A model generated the notes under the pieces. That model made no database searches and was not told where the DNA came from. It saw only the letters and a program-made list of their open reading frames with translations. Positions 21,001 to 31,525 of a DNA stretch of 64,000 nucleotides are shown piece by piece. The translations under genes and the position numbers were made by a program. Position 1 is the first letter of the stretch. Each line of letters begins with the position of its first letter. The DNA lies in assembly GCA_001600695.1 (NCBI GenBank), contig BCKQ01000003.1:1649934-1713933 (forward strand), in the 5' to 3' direction. The stretch is from Ascoidea asiatica. Lineage: Eukaryota; Ascomycota; Saccharomycetes; Ascoideales; Ascoideaceae.

Positions 21001-23609
21001 GTAGATATTAATTCATAGAAATTTATTCTTCTTCAATTCAAATTTTGCTGAGAATTGGGGTCCAGAGAGTTTTCTTTTTGAGAAATGAACGCAAATACTC
21101 AGGAAGCGGTTATCTAAAATTTGACCACCGATCATTTTTTTCATTTCTAAAACTAATGACTCACACTCTTTTTTCAGAGTTAATAATCACTCCTTTGCCA
21201 GAGCATAACACAAATATATACAAGCATAATTCAAAAACCGCAAAAACTATATGTACTGTATGCTTGTGAAAACCTAATTTAAATTTAAGAAACTTTATGC
21301 GGGAACTCAAACTGCCAAACTTTAAATTTGTAAATGTTTAAACATGCACAATATACATTTAATGGTGTCATCAAACAGTTTTTAGAGTCAGAAATTTCAG
21401 AGTCAATCCTAAAATGTTCCGATTTCCGGCTATGAGCGGATTTTCTTTCACAAGTGTCTAAAATGGTTCATTGATATTGGTTCAACAAAAATAATGTATT
21501 TGAAGTTGTATACAGTATTGCAAAAGTAAACTCAGACTATTGATTGAAATGAAATTCAATTTTCCTTTGATTTCAGACTACTATAGACAAAGAAATAGAA
21601 AAACTGAAACTCAAAAATAATTCAGCTAAGCTGCTTTTGGCTTTTTATTTTGTTCTAAATAAATGGCAGAGTCTACTTTTGAAAGCTTTAATCCTCTTTC
21701 TTTAATCCTTCCAGAGCTTCAAATTTACCTCTTTTTGCGATAACATTATTGAAGTACTTATTTTTATTACCGATTAATAGGCCTTTTAGTGAAATTTCAA
21801 ATTTTCTAATGAGCTTATAAAAAAGGTATTTCAAAACTATTTCAAAACTACTAATAAATTAAAATTTACCTTGGGTAAAATTTGAATTATACAAGATATT
21901 ACGGCTTCAAAAGAGCTATTTTTATCATAAATATTTATAAATGGATGAATATTTAGCAATTTATTTCATATGTTTGTATTTGCCTATTAATAATCAATAA
22001 TCACCTTTTTGAAATATTCAGTATATTATTATGGATTTTGAATAAAAACGAGTCAACTTCAATTATTTTTTAAAACACTTACAGTTTTTCAAAGGCCAAT
22101 ATGTTTATAAAATTAGTAAAAAAAAACATGCTTTTGTTTACAAAATCTTTAATCAAATATTTTCTTTTTTAAGAATAAAAAAATAAAATCATTCATACCC
22201 TATTTAAATTATATTGGACGGAATTTATTGAAATATGCTGCATTGTAAAGGCTTTCAAAATCTATTATTCTTTCTCTGATTAAAGAGGAAGCATAACCAA
22301 AATATAATTTGTCACCTATTAAGTTAGTGCTCCACTTACTTGTAACTACACTTGCAATACGAAATCAAGATGATTTCATTATCCACTTTATAGCATTATA
22401 ATAATTTATAAATCATTATTTTGTAGGGTCACTGAAGTGCGGTGGGATTTATTGTAACAAAAAAAGAAGTGTTGAAAAACAAAATTAAATATCATTTTCA
22501 CACTTTCAAAAGAAGTTTGCAAATTTTTAAAATGTTAAATCTTATTTAATTCACCTAAAAAGGATTCAAATGAAGCTATCAAAATAATAATGCTCTATCT
22601 TATGTGACACTATGAACTCAAGTAGCTAGCATATCAAAGAAAATTCTGAAATTGATAAATTAGTTTAGTCGTTTAATTCATGATTTGCTTTCCCTCTAAT
22701 TCACAAATCGGTTCACTCAACACCTGTACTTTATTTGCAAATAACTCAATCCAAACTAAAATGAAAAAAACATGTTAAAAGTTATGTTAATAAGTATATA
22801 AATGTGAGTAAAGTCTGTTTAGTAATTCAGAGAAAAAAATAATTAGTTCTCTTTTTTTTTTTTATTTTATTTTCTTTTTTTTTATATTTTTTTTAATTTC
22901 TTTTATTGGATGTTAAAACTTTTGATCATCAGTCTTATATTTTAAAGCATCGATAATTATTTTGCATTTTATTTGTCATCCGAAAAAGAAAACTTAAAAC
23001 CTTTCTATAAATCATTTATCATTTATAATTTATAATTTATCATTTTTTAATAATTATTAATTGAGTTTTTTTTCTTGCTTTTCTATTCTTTTCATTTTAT
23101 CCTATATTATTTCATTATTTCATTAGTAGGGGAGATTATTTCAGAATATTTTTGAAATAATTCATATACAGTATTTGAAAAAAAAGGATTGGTGAAATTT
23201 AGCTCTATAATTATCTGAAATTTTCTTTCAATATTTCTCATATCAATACCTTTACAAATATTTTCCAGAACTAACCTATACTTGATATTCAAACCAATCA
23301 GTATAAATTTAGCAACAAATAAGTTTCAAATTCTTTTTTATTTTTGAAGTATTAAATTTAGATACAAGTTTTTTTAAACCGAATAAACAAAGGTTAGCAA
23401 TTTTTAGAAAAATACAAGTTCCATTATAAATAAGGATTCATTTGAAGAAATAAGTTTATATATCAACTTATAGAATATCTTAATAATTTTTTTCTCTTTT
23501 TTCCTTTTTTTACAATACTGCATAGCACTATAATCAATATTTTAATAAAGCTTCTAAACTTAAATAGAAGTGACAATCCTCTTATATATTTCTATTCATA
23601 TTATTTTCC
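18072..23609. other. 5.5-kb region without genes, upstream of the zinc-finger gene
   Basis: No ORF over about 75 codons and no family signal in any frame. It is AT-rich throughout, with a somewhat GC-richer patch at 20740-21270. Repeated short motifs are TAGGGTATGAWT at 18711 (+), 19205 (-) and 22193 (-), and TACAGTA/TACTGTA at 18811, 19753, 19974, 20315, 21254, 21511 and 23167. A TGACTCA is at 21157-21163. The last 700 bases are T-rich, as in yeast promoters. I see no tRNA, LTR or point-centromere CDEIII. It could be an unusually long regulatory region, a regional centromere or origin domain, or unrecognised non-coding RNA; the sequence alone does not decide. Confidence 0.6.
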
Positions 23610-24908
23610 ATGCTCAAAGAAAATAGACACCATTTGCATTTATCTCACTCTCAAAATTTTACATCCACTTCAATCATGAGCAATAATTTCAATCCAAAAC
23701 CAAATTCAAATCCTAGCAATCCTAATTATAATGCAAATCCTAATTCCAAAGTAAATTATTTTGGAAACAACTCTATATATCAACAACAAGCTCAACCTCA
23801 ATCACAATCCCAAAATCAAATTCAAAGTCAAATTCCTAATCAGCAATTTCAATATTCACAATTTCAATTTCAAAATGTTAATGATAATCAATTTCAATCT
23901 CCTTTACAACCATACCCACACCAGCTTCCTCAGCATGCATTGCAAAACTCTCAAAGTATTCAAAATTTTCAATCCTTTCCTGGAGCACCATCAAGGCCTA
24001 CCTCTCTTAATCGAACTATCTCACATCAGCAATTAGCATCTCGTCAATCATCTTTTGATTTAAGATCTATACAATTGGTATCTCCAAATCCAAGTTTAAA
24101 TACCTTAGGTTATTCTCAACCTCCAACACCAATGAATAATTTTCAATCATTAAATAAGCATGAATCATTCGCTGATTTGAAATTAGCTTTACCTTCACCG
24201 GTTATTGATTCTACTTTAGCTGCTGATAGCCCTTCAACCACAGGTAAATCTTTGTTAGCTAAACAATCGCATTCAGTACTTTCACCAATGGACTTAAGAA
24301 CAGGAATTTATTATCAAGATTTTGTTGCGGATCCACTTTTATTCGAGGCTGCTCTAAGTTACAAAAAAAGAGGAAAGTTCAATTGTAATCATTGTAGTGA
24401 ACATTTTAGTGGTGTTCTAGAATACGCAAAACATTTGGATCTTTATAATGTTCGTAGACCTTATAAATGTCATATTATGGATTGTATTTTTAGCATAATT
24501 GGTTTCACAACTCAAAATGAATGTTCCAGACACAAAACTTCAGTTCATGGTGGTAAACATTTCAAATGTACAATCTGTGAAGGTCAGTTTAGCAGACTTG
24601 ATCAGTTAAAAGCTCATGCTTATAGAACTCATGAGAATTACAATAGCAGATACAATAAGAAGCTTAGAAGGATGCAAAGAGAGGCTGCGATGGCAGCTGC
24701 CTCAGGTTCTGTCACTCAAAATCAAGGCTTACATTCTTTTCAATTAACTGATATATCAGAAAATCCAGGATCTTCATCGAATTCGATGAATAAATCTACA
24801 AATAAATCTTCCAAGAAATCTTCTCACAGTTCTCATTCAAGTTCATCCAAGTCTTCATCTTCTAAAAGCAAAAAATCAAATATAAGCATAGATTTTTTAA
24901 TGAATTAG
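23610..24908 (+). CDS. C2H2 zinc-finger transcription factor with Gln/Asn-rich N-terminus
   Basis: 432 residues from ATG 23610; an in-frame ATG at 23676 (MSNNFNPKPN) could be the true start. Residues 25-130 are Asn/Pro/Gln-rich and prion-like, then Ser/Pro-rich to about 250. Zinc fingers occupy about 258-342: an atypical first finger (CNHC with a His but no clear second His), a second with CHIMDC and H-x4-H (RHKTSVH), and a canonical third (CTIC, HAYRTH). Basic Arg/Lys residues follow, then a Ser/Lys tail. The family is a fungal DNA-binding regulator; I cannot name the orthologue. I found no CTG codon in it. It has the longest upstream non-coding region in the window (5.5 kb), which resembles the oversized promoters of some yeast master regulators (inference). 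Confidence 0.75.
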   Translation: MLKENRHHLHLSHSQNFTSTSIMSNNFNPKPNSNPSNPNYNANPNSKVNYFGNNSIYQQQAQPQSQSQNQIQSQIPNQQFQYSQFQFQNVNDNQFQSPLQPYPHQLPQHALQNSQSIQNFQSFPGAPSRPTSLNRTISHQQLASRQSSFDLRSIQLVSPNPSLNTLGYSQPPTPMNNFQSLNKHESFADLKLALPSPVIDSTLAADSPSTTGKSLLAKQSHSVLSPMDLRTGIYYQDFVADPLLFEAALSYKKRGKFNCNHCSEHFSGVLEYAKHLDLYNVRRPYKCHIMDCIFSIIGFTTQNECSRHKTSVHGGKHFKCTICEGQFSRLDQLKAHAYRTHENYNSRYNKKLRRMQREAAMAAASGSVTQNQGLHSFQLTDISENPGSSSNSMNKSTNKSSKKSSHSSHSSSSKSSSSKSKKSNISIDFLMN

Positions 24909-27463
24909 TCAATTATATGAGTTATATGAGTTATTTTAGTGAATTTTAATCAAAAAAAATCTTGTTTGAGTATTTTGACACTAAAAGGAAACTTGAAAAA
25001 ACTTTTTAATCTCTATTTCTATAATAAACTCTGCAGTTATGTTTCAAACATATTTATTTGTGTTTTATTTAAACTCATTTTTTATATCCAAGCATTTTTT
25101 GCTCGGATTTCGGCTTCAATTTTATTTCGTTATTCCTTTCTTAAATTATTTTTGTTATATTAACTGTTTTTTTTTCGGTTATTGTTGAGTTAGCTAACCA
25201 ATTTTTAAAGCATTCATATAAAGTATTGTTGCCAATGGTTTACTTTCATTTTTTATTATACACAAAAGTTACATTTTTTCATTCTGTTTTTTTATTACAT
25301 CATCATATATTATATATTGTCTGCTTTTAGAGATTTTATGTTTGATTCAGTTCAATATACTTTATGCTTTTCATTTTTTTATTAAAAATGAATTATATTA
25401 TATAGAATTTTCCAATTTTTCACTTCTTTTCAACATTTTCTGTAATAAAAGCTTTCTTACATATATATTAAAGTGAGTGCAAAAAATGTCAATCAGCTTA
25501 CTGTGAACATTTTCGTAATTTTGTTTTTTAATTAGTTGAATCTCTAAAACACTGAACATTCAATTGAAGAGATTGATTTATTAGTATACTTCTTAGTTTT
25601 TTTTAGCCAAATATCTTTCTTTCTGTGAACAGTATAATAATACAATTCCTACGTAATTATTTGATGTTCTTAACGTATAAGAATCTTTTTTTAACCTATC
25701 TAGCATAGCTTTTGGTTTTGAATGACATTTTATAAAATTTTCGTAAGTCAGAATGTTTTAAAGTATATGAGATTTTACAGAAAGCTAACTGAACCTACAT
25801 ATTTTTATAAAAAAATGAAGTAAAAAATACCAAAAAATAAGCAGCTTTTTTTGTTATATATTGAGTGTTTTCAAATAAATTGACCTTTAATGGAACTTGA
25901 AAATAAAGCCAGAGCAAAAAAATTAGAATATACTCTCAAAAATATAAATCTGAACAGCACACTTATTTGAAAATACAGTATCTCATGAGGGTAAATTATT
26001 CTCTTTCTTTTGTTTCTTAATGGTATTTCTCAACAGCTATAGTTTCATAAATCCGACAAAATTTTAGTAGCTGAAGCATTCTTTTTGACTGCTTTACCTT
26101 TCTTTACTTTTTTCTCAGGCTGTGACAGCAAATTACTATTAGTAGAGTAACTTTTTAATACAATCTTGCAAAATTGTTCGGCAATTATGGTCCATAAAAA
26201 CTAAGCTTGATTTATGGAAACTACTTTTTTGTAAATAGTTTTTTTAAAAAAACCTAAAGTTCTGAAAGCTCTAGACTTTTTTTCATAATACGAAATTATT
26301 ATTAGGAATAATTGTAATAATTATTTGGTATTTGTTTCTGCCAATCAAAATCTTTAACTGCTTTACCTATTTAATATTTGACTTTTAAAACTAGCTTTTT
26401 AGAACTGTTTTTCTTTTTCGGACCTAAGTTACCAAGGAAAAAATAATGAGCTTCTGATCAACACCATATATAAAAATAAGCTAATTTGATAAAACACCTT
26501 CATAAATTATTGACATTCAATCCAAAATTTATTCTTTTTTAAATGAAACTGTGGATAAACTATGATATGGATCAATAGGAGCAAAGAATTAAGTGCTAGA
26601 ATAGGCAATTTTGAGAAATTAAAAGGTGAACAGAAGAAAATTATCATCATCAACGTCAAATAGCAAACTTTTCAGAGCTTCGAGGTTAAAAGAAATACTA
26701 TGTACAACTTTTGATTGTAGCAAATTCATATAAATTCCAATTGGAACTTATGCTTGATATGAGGCTTATATCATATCTCCATCAAACTCGAATAAACAAA
26801 AACAAAAACTTAAGATAAGCAAACAATTGTTGAAAGAAAAAAAGTTTGAATCAACACAAAAACTGCACCCGCAATCCTGGAAGTGAATAAGGTTTATAGA
26901 TACAGTTCATGTGAGTCACTTAAGCATTTTTGTGCCTTTAACTACTTTGGGTTCAAATATTTAGATTTAGGATTCAATTTTAGGGTTCGAAATTTAGGTA
27001 TTTGAATATAATTTACTTCATTAAGATATATTATATAATAAAACTCAAAAGTTAGAACTTCAAAAGTAGTAATAAAAGCAAAATTCATTATCTTGAAGCC
27101 AAAAGTAGTTTGCGCTTAGGCTGAAAATTCACATGATAAATTTACAACAAATGAAATTCTATATAAAAACTATTTTCAAAGTCTTTAGATGAGAAATTTT
27201 TATAAATTTCACTCAGTAAATCTAGAAAAAAAAAAGAAAAGAGAAAGTATATATTTAAGCAAACAAGGTATTGTTTCAGAATTCACTACTAGAGCAAGCC
27301 AAGAAATACAAGACGGTAGAAAGTAACATCCGATTGAATTCCTTTTGAACTATAATGTTTAAATTTCTATAGAAGAAAATTTAAGTGGTGGGCTTTAATG
27401 CTACAAAATGGCCTTATTTTTATTCTACCTAAAGAAGCTTTGAAAGTTGTACTAATCGATCAA
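24909..27463. other. 2.5-kb gene-free region between zinc-finger and GPX-like genes (3'-3')
   Basis: Both neighbours transcribe into this region, so it needs no promoter, yet it spans 2.5 kb. It is AT-rich, with a TACAGTA at 25974-25980 and a degenerate repeat of TTTAGGRTTCRA type at about 26947-26998. No ORF or RNA gene is supportable. Confidence 0.5.
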
Positions 27464-29338
27464 CTAAACTTCAGTTTCTAACGAAATGGGTAATTCTTGA
27501 CAAGAGTCAATTACTATATTTTCCTCAATAAGAGTTAAAACCGCTTCTTCTATATGTCTAATGTTTTTGAGAAAGGTGAATCTATCTACTACATTTCCAT
27601 ATTTATCCACAATAAATTTTTCAAAATTCCATTTTATTCTTTTAGTATTAAATATACCATTCTTTTCTTGCTTCAAAAATTTATAAATATCACTAGATTC
27701 TTTGCCATTAACTTTGATTTTCTTTAAAACTGGAAATGTTATATTAAAGTTTTTTTCTAGAAACTCGTTGAATTGTATATTATTTTCGCTTTCATTTTCA
27801 TTTTCTTCTAATATTTTTCTCGAAAAAGGAGTAAAAAACTGATCACATGGAAAGGCAATAATCTCAAATTGAGACTTTCCAGTTTCTTTGTTAATATGAT
27901 ATTTTTCATAAAATGTCTGTAAAGTTTTGAAATGATTTTTGGTAAATGAATCTTTATAACTTGGAGAAATATTAATCACGAGAACAACTTTATCAGTTAA
28001 ATCTGCAAAATCAAAGATATTACCTTTCGAATCTTCCGCTTTTAAATCGTAAAAATAATTACCTAGAGACTCTCTGGAAGAGGTTGATGGTTTCAATCCA
28101 TTTGTCATTAAATGAGAATCCTGAGTGATTGAAGGCATAAGATCATCAGAGTTTGAAGAGTCTAGTTTGGAGTGAAATGATCGAGCAAATGGAGAAGAGG
28201 TATATGAATTGGATATTCGAGATTTAGATGTATATAAAGAATGGGAAGAAAAAGGGGAAAATGGTGAATTCGGGGAATTTTTAACTAGCATTTTTTTTGA
28301 AGAAGTGTCTCGTGAAGGCGAAAGTAAATTTGTTTTGGAAATACTGGAGGTTAAGGATATGGATGAAAAAAGTGGAGAAGAAAAGATTTTCTTTTTTGAC
28401 TTAATAGGTGAACTTATAGGCTGATCTTTATTAAGCAAATTTGAAATAGCCTTATTATTGGATATTTTTTTTATATTTAGGGATAAATTGTTAATATTCC
28501 TCTTCTTGGAATTTTTGCTTTGAGTTTCAACAAAACTACTATCGTTTGATGAGTTTAGAAAAGAAGCATTTGAATCTCGAGTATTAGTTCTATATGTAGT
28601 ATCACTAATATTATTTCTTTTAGTTATGTTGGTATCCATATACTTGTCATGTGGAACCGGTAAAGTTGATGAGAGAGACTCGTCATCATATGAATTAATA
28701 TTAATACTGGTTTGAAAAATCTGTATTTTATTTTCTTCTTTGAATATGTCTTTATTTGATTTAACCTTCCTACTATTGCTGATTTTGTTTTCATTGACAT
28801 TATTATCATTATTATTATTTCTATTATTAGAATCATTTTCAGTATCGCTATCTATTATTTCAAATGAAAATAAGTCAACATTGTCTGCGTCATTTGAATA
28901 AACACTTAATTTTTTTGTTTCTGGATTGAATGATTCTCTATATGGGGTGAAAAAGAACTCGGTTTCATTATCATTATCATTATAATTATCCTGATACTCA
29001 TTATTTTTATTATTGTTAATATTATTTGAGTATATTGTACTTAAGTTTTCTTTATTTTCGATATTGCTTTTATTAAAAGTTTCAGATAATGGTGTGTAAT
29101 AATCATTATGAATAGTACTTTGAACAGATTTTGATGAACAAGTTGAATCAGAAGTGTAAGAATAATTAGTTCTGATTGAATCATCTACAGATGTGGATAT
29201 TATTACAGGTAATTGATTGTTATAAGTATTATATAAATTTGATTGAGAAGACATGTTTATATCTGAAGAGGATGAAAAGCTGGTCAGTGATAAAGATTGA
29301 ATACAAGAATTTAAATTTGAATTTATCTTGAAGTTCAT
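27464..29338 (-). CDS. Long Ser/Asn-rich protein with degenerate glutathione-peroxidase-like C-terminal domain (copy 1)
   Basis: 624 residues. Residues 1-428 are low-complexity Ser/Asn/Asp with many SP and basic patches and no folded domain visible. Residues 429-624 follow the glutathione peroxidase fold: FYDLKAED, KVVLVINIS, FKTLQTFYEKY, FEIIAFPCDQF (about 493-501), ITFPVLKKIKVNGK, IYKFLKQEKNG and KRIKWNFEKFIVDKYGNVVDRF. In active enzymes the NVASxCG motif follows VLLIVNV; here that stretch reads NISPSYKDSFT with no Cys, so the peroxidatic residue is missing. Gln (about 500) and Trp-Asn (570-571) of the tetrad remain. It is probably not a peroxidase; a sensing or scaffolding role is speculation. 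It is paralogous to the genes at 31526-34054 and 44206-46140, on the same strand. Confidence 0.75.
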   Translation of the reverse strand: MNFKINSNLNSCIQSLSLTSFSSSSDINMSSQSNLYNTYNNQLPVIISTSVDDSIRTNYSYTSDSTCSSKSVQSTIHNDYYTPLSETFNKSNIENKENLSTIYSNNINNNKNNEYQDNYNDNDNETEFFFTPYRESFNPETKKLSVYSNDADNVDLFSFEIIDSDTENDSNNRNNNNDNNVNENKISNSRKVKSNKDIFKEENKIQIFQTSININSYDDESLSSTLPVPHDKYMDTNITKRNNISDTTYRTNTRDSNASFLNSSNDSSFVETQSKNSKKRNINNLSLNIKKISNNKAISNLLNKDQPISSPIKSKKKIFSSPLFSSISLTSSISKTNLLSPSRDTSSKKMLVKNSPNSPFSPFSSHSLYTSKSRISNSYTSSPFARSFHSKLDSSNSDDLMPSITQDSHLMTNGLKPSTSSRESLGNYFYDLKAEDSKGNIFDFADLTDKVVLVINISPSYKDSFTKNHFKTLQTFYEKYHINKETGKSQFEIIAFPCDQFFTPFSRKILEENENESENNIQFNEFLEKNFNITFPVLKKIKVNGKESSDIYKFLKQEKNGIFNTKRIKWNFEKFIVDKYGNVVDRFTFLKNIRHIEEAVLTLIEENIVIDSCQELPISLETEV

Positions 29339-31525
29339 ATTATTTTATATGATTGATGATATTGAATAGAACTACTACTACCAGAAATTTAATGATTGGA
29401 TATAATCTAATCGGATAAATGTTATTGAAAAAATGATTAGGAATAATGGGTGATCAAAAAAAAGGATGAAAAATTGAAACTAATATGACGAGATGAGATG
29501 AGATATTGTAGGTATATTGAAGTATTTTATATTTTTTTGTTTTAATTATTCCCAAATGAAAAATGTAATAAAAAGTAATAAAAGTTGGAGAAATAAGAGT
29601 ATATTTAAGAAAGAGATTTGCTGGAAATCAAAGTGAAAAAAAATAAATTAAAGTAATTATAAAATTTATTAAAATAAAACAATTCTTATCAATTTTTGAT
29701 TGGAATGAAGTTGAAGCAGGATTTTGTTTTTTTATGTATTCAATGAGAAAAGAGAAGCAATCATCAATTGAGATTAAGTTCATAATAATAGTGATAATAA
29801 TTAAAAGAATAATATTATAGTAGTCTTTGAAAACTCAGTTAGTTAAGATAATGAATATATGAATACTTTTATACCTAATAATACTAATTATGAAAAAATA
29901 ATTAATAATTTCTTCATACCAGTCAATATTACAGAAAAATGATGATTTAAAGGAAGATGATGATTGAAGGATGTTAATACCCCAATACAGACAACTTTTC
30001 ACTTTTATGTCTCATAAACTTATAACTTGAGTTTAACTAAAAATAAAATTTTAATTCAAAAAATGTTTTTGGCAATTACTCTTAACATGAAGTCGAGCAA
30101 GTTTACCTGTAGTTGATTCTTTTAATTATCAATACAATACAATAATGTATTAAGAATAATGACTATCATTAAAATACAATAGAGTAAATAATTTCAAGAT
30201 TTAAAGATTGAAAAATCTGAATACAATGAACAAAACAGAGGAAATGAGTTGATAAGTTATAATAAATATAGCATGGCTAGAATTTCTTTTAGCAGTAGAT
30301 GCATTTAATAATTACTTGAAAGAATTGAAACTCAACTCCTTTTTTTTATAAATGACCAAATATGATTGAATATAACCAAGCTATTGAATTATATTTATTA
30401 TTACTTTTATTATGTTTTTGAAAATATCTTCAATTACAAACTGATGTTAATATCAAAATTCGAAACTACTTTATTGGAATAAATCTCCAAAAAACTAAAA
30501 AAAAATTCAGATTAAGATAAAGGTATTCCAATTGAAGGTGTAAAAAATCACTCGCTTAGTCAGCGGCTCTGGCTCAGTGTGTATGTAGATATGTGTGGTA
30601 AAGTGTGTGCTTGCACTCTTAGCAGCCTTTGTCTTTTAAACTTCTTAATAAAGGTGCTGTTACGCGTTTCTTGAAAGTTACCCACTCCACGAAGATAAAA
30701 ATAAATTCAAAAACGCGTTTTTCTTTCAAATAAAACAAAAACTTGGGTCTAAGACATTTTCGTATGTGCAACCAGCATAGAGGTATACAAACGTGCAAGC
30801 CTGTAAATCTAAACGCGTCGGAAACTTCAAAATTGCTTCGGCCAGGCTCACACTTGCCACAATATGCTAATTACAGTAAGAGTACATAAGAAAAAAAAAA
30901 TTCGGAAAGCTTTCAATGTCTGATTGGGAACTTTTCTTAAAACCTTTGGGAACTTTTTTTTTCCGTTTTAGAAAGTAGAAAGTCGAATACCCACTGTTTC
31001 CGGTAAAACTTGACCAGTTTGAATTGAATATAGACCGGAATTGAACATTTTTGCGCGCAATTCTGATCTTACTTCTTTGACGTAACTTTAACGTTAAAAT
31101 CCGAGAGAAATAATGATAGAGAAAGACTTTTTGTGGATATTAGCAAAAATAGCTTTGAATAATAATCAAGTTTTTTTACAATAACTTACTTACGGTAAAG
31201 AGTTTTAAACATGATGAGTTTATTTTAAAGCTTAGCAAGAGAAAAAAATAATGATAGATACTGCTCTTCAGTACTGAATCATGAAGCCAATCCAGAATAT
31301 CCAAAAGAACTATAGAAGCTTAAGAAATACTTGAAAAAACAGAGTATCCTTATGAAAATACTTTTAGCTATTTCCAAAGACATAAAAATCAAGACATTAA
31401 CAAACACAAAAAAAACGAAGCATTAATTCAAAACCTAATAGTCAAAAACTTTTTTGAAAAACAGAGAACAAAAAACAAAATTAGAAGCAAAAAAAAAAAT
31501 TTAAAAGACCATTAAAAAAACTCTT
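29339..31525. promoter_or_regulatory. 2.2-kb upstream region of GPX-like copy 1
   Basis: No supportable gene. It is AT-rich near the start codon. A GC-richer island at about 30540-31090 contains GTGTGT-rich sequence and several ACGCGT-type elements (TTACGCGTTTC about 30661, AAACGCGTTTT about 30711, AAACGCGTCGG about 30811). ACGCGT is the MCB/MluI cell-cycle box of yeast, so three copies within about 160 bases may be MBF sites (inference). TACAGTA is at 30872-30878. Confidence 0.5.
30661..30821. promoter_or_regulatory. Cluster of three ACGCGT (MCB-type) elements
   Basis: ACGCGT occurs near 30662, 30713 and 30813 in otherwise AT-rich DNA. ACGCGT is the core recognised by MBF (Mbp1/Swi6) at G1/S in yeasts. 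It lies about 1.3-1.5 kb upstream of the GPX-like copy 1 start and about 0.7 kb past the stop of copy 2, so copy 1 is the likelier target. Motif evidence only. Confidence 0.4.

Noticed and set aside
26947-26998. TTTAGGGTT-type degenerate repeat resembling telomeric sequence
   Set aside because: Only about three imperfect units in AT-rich DNA; too short and variable.
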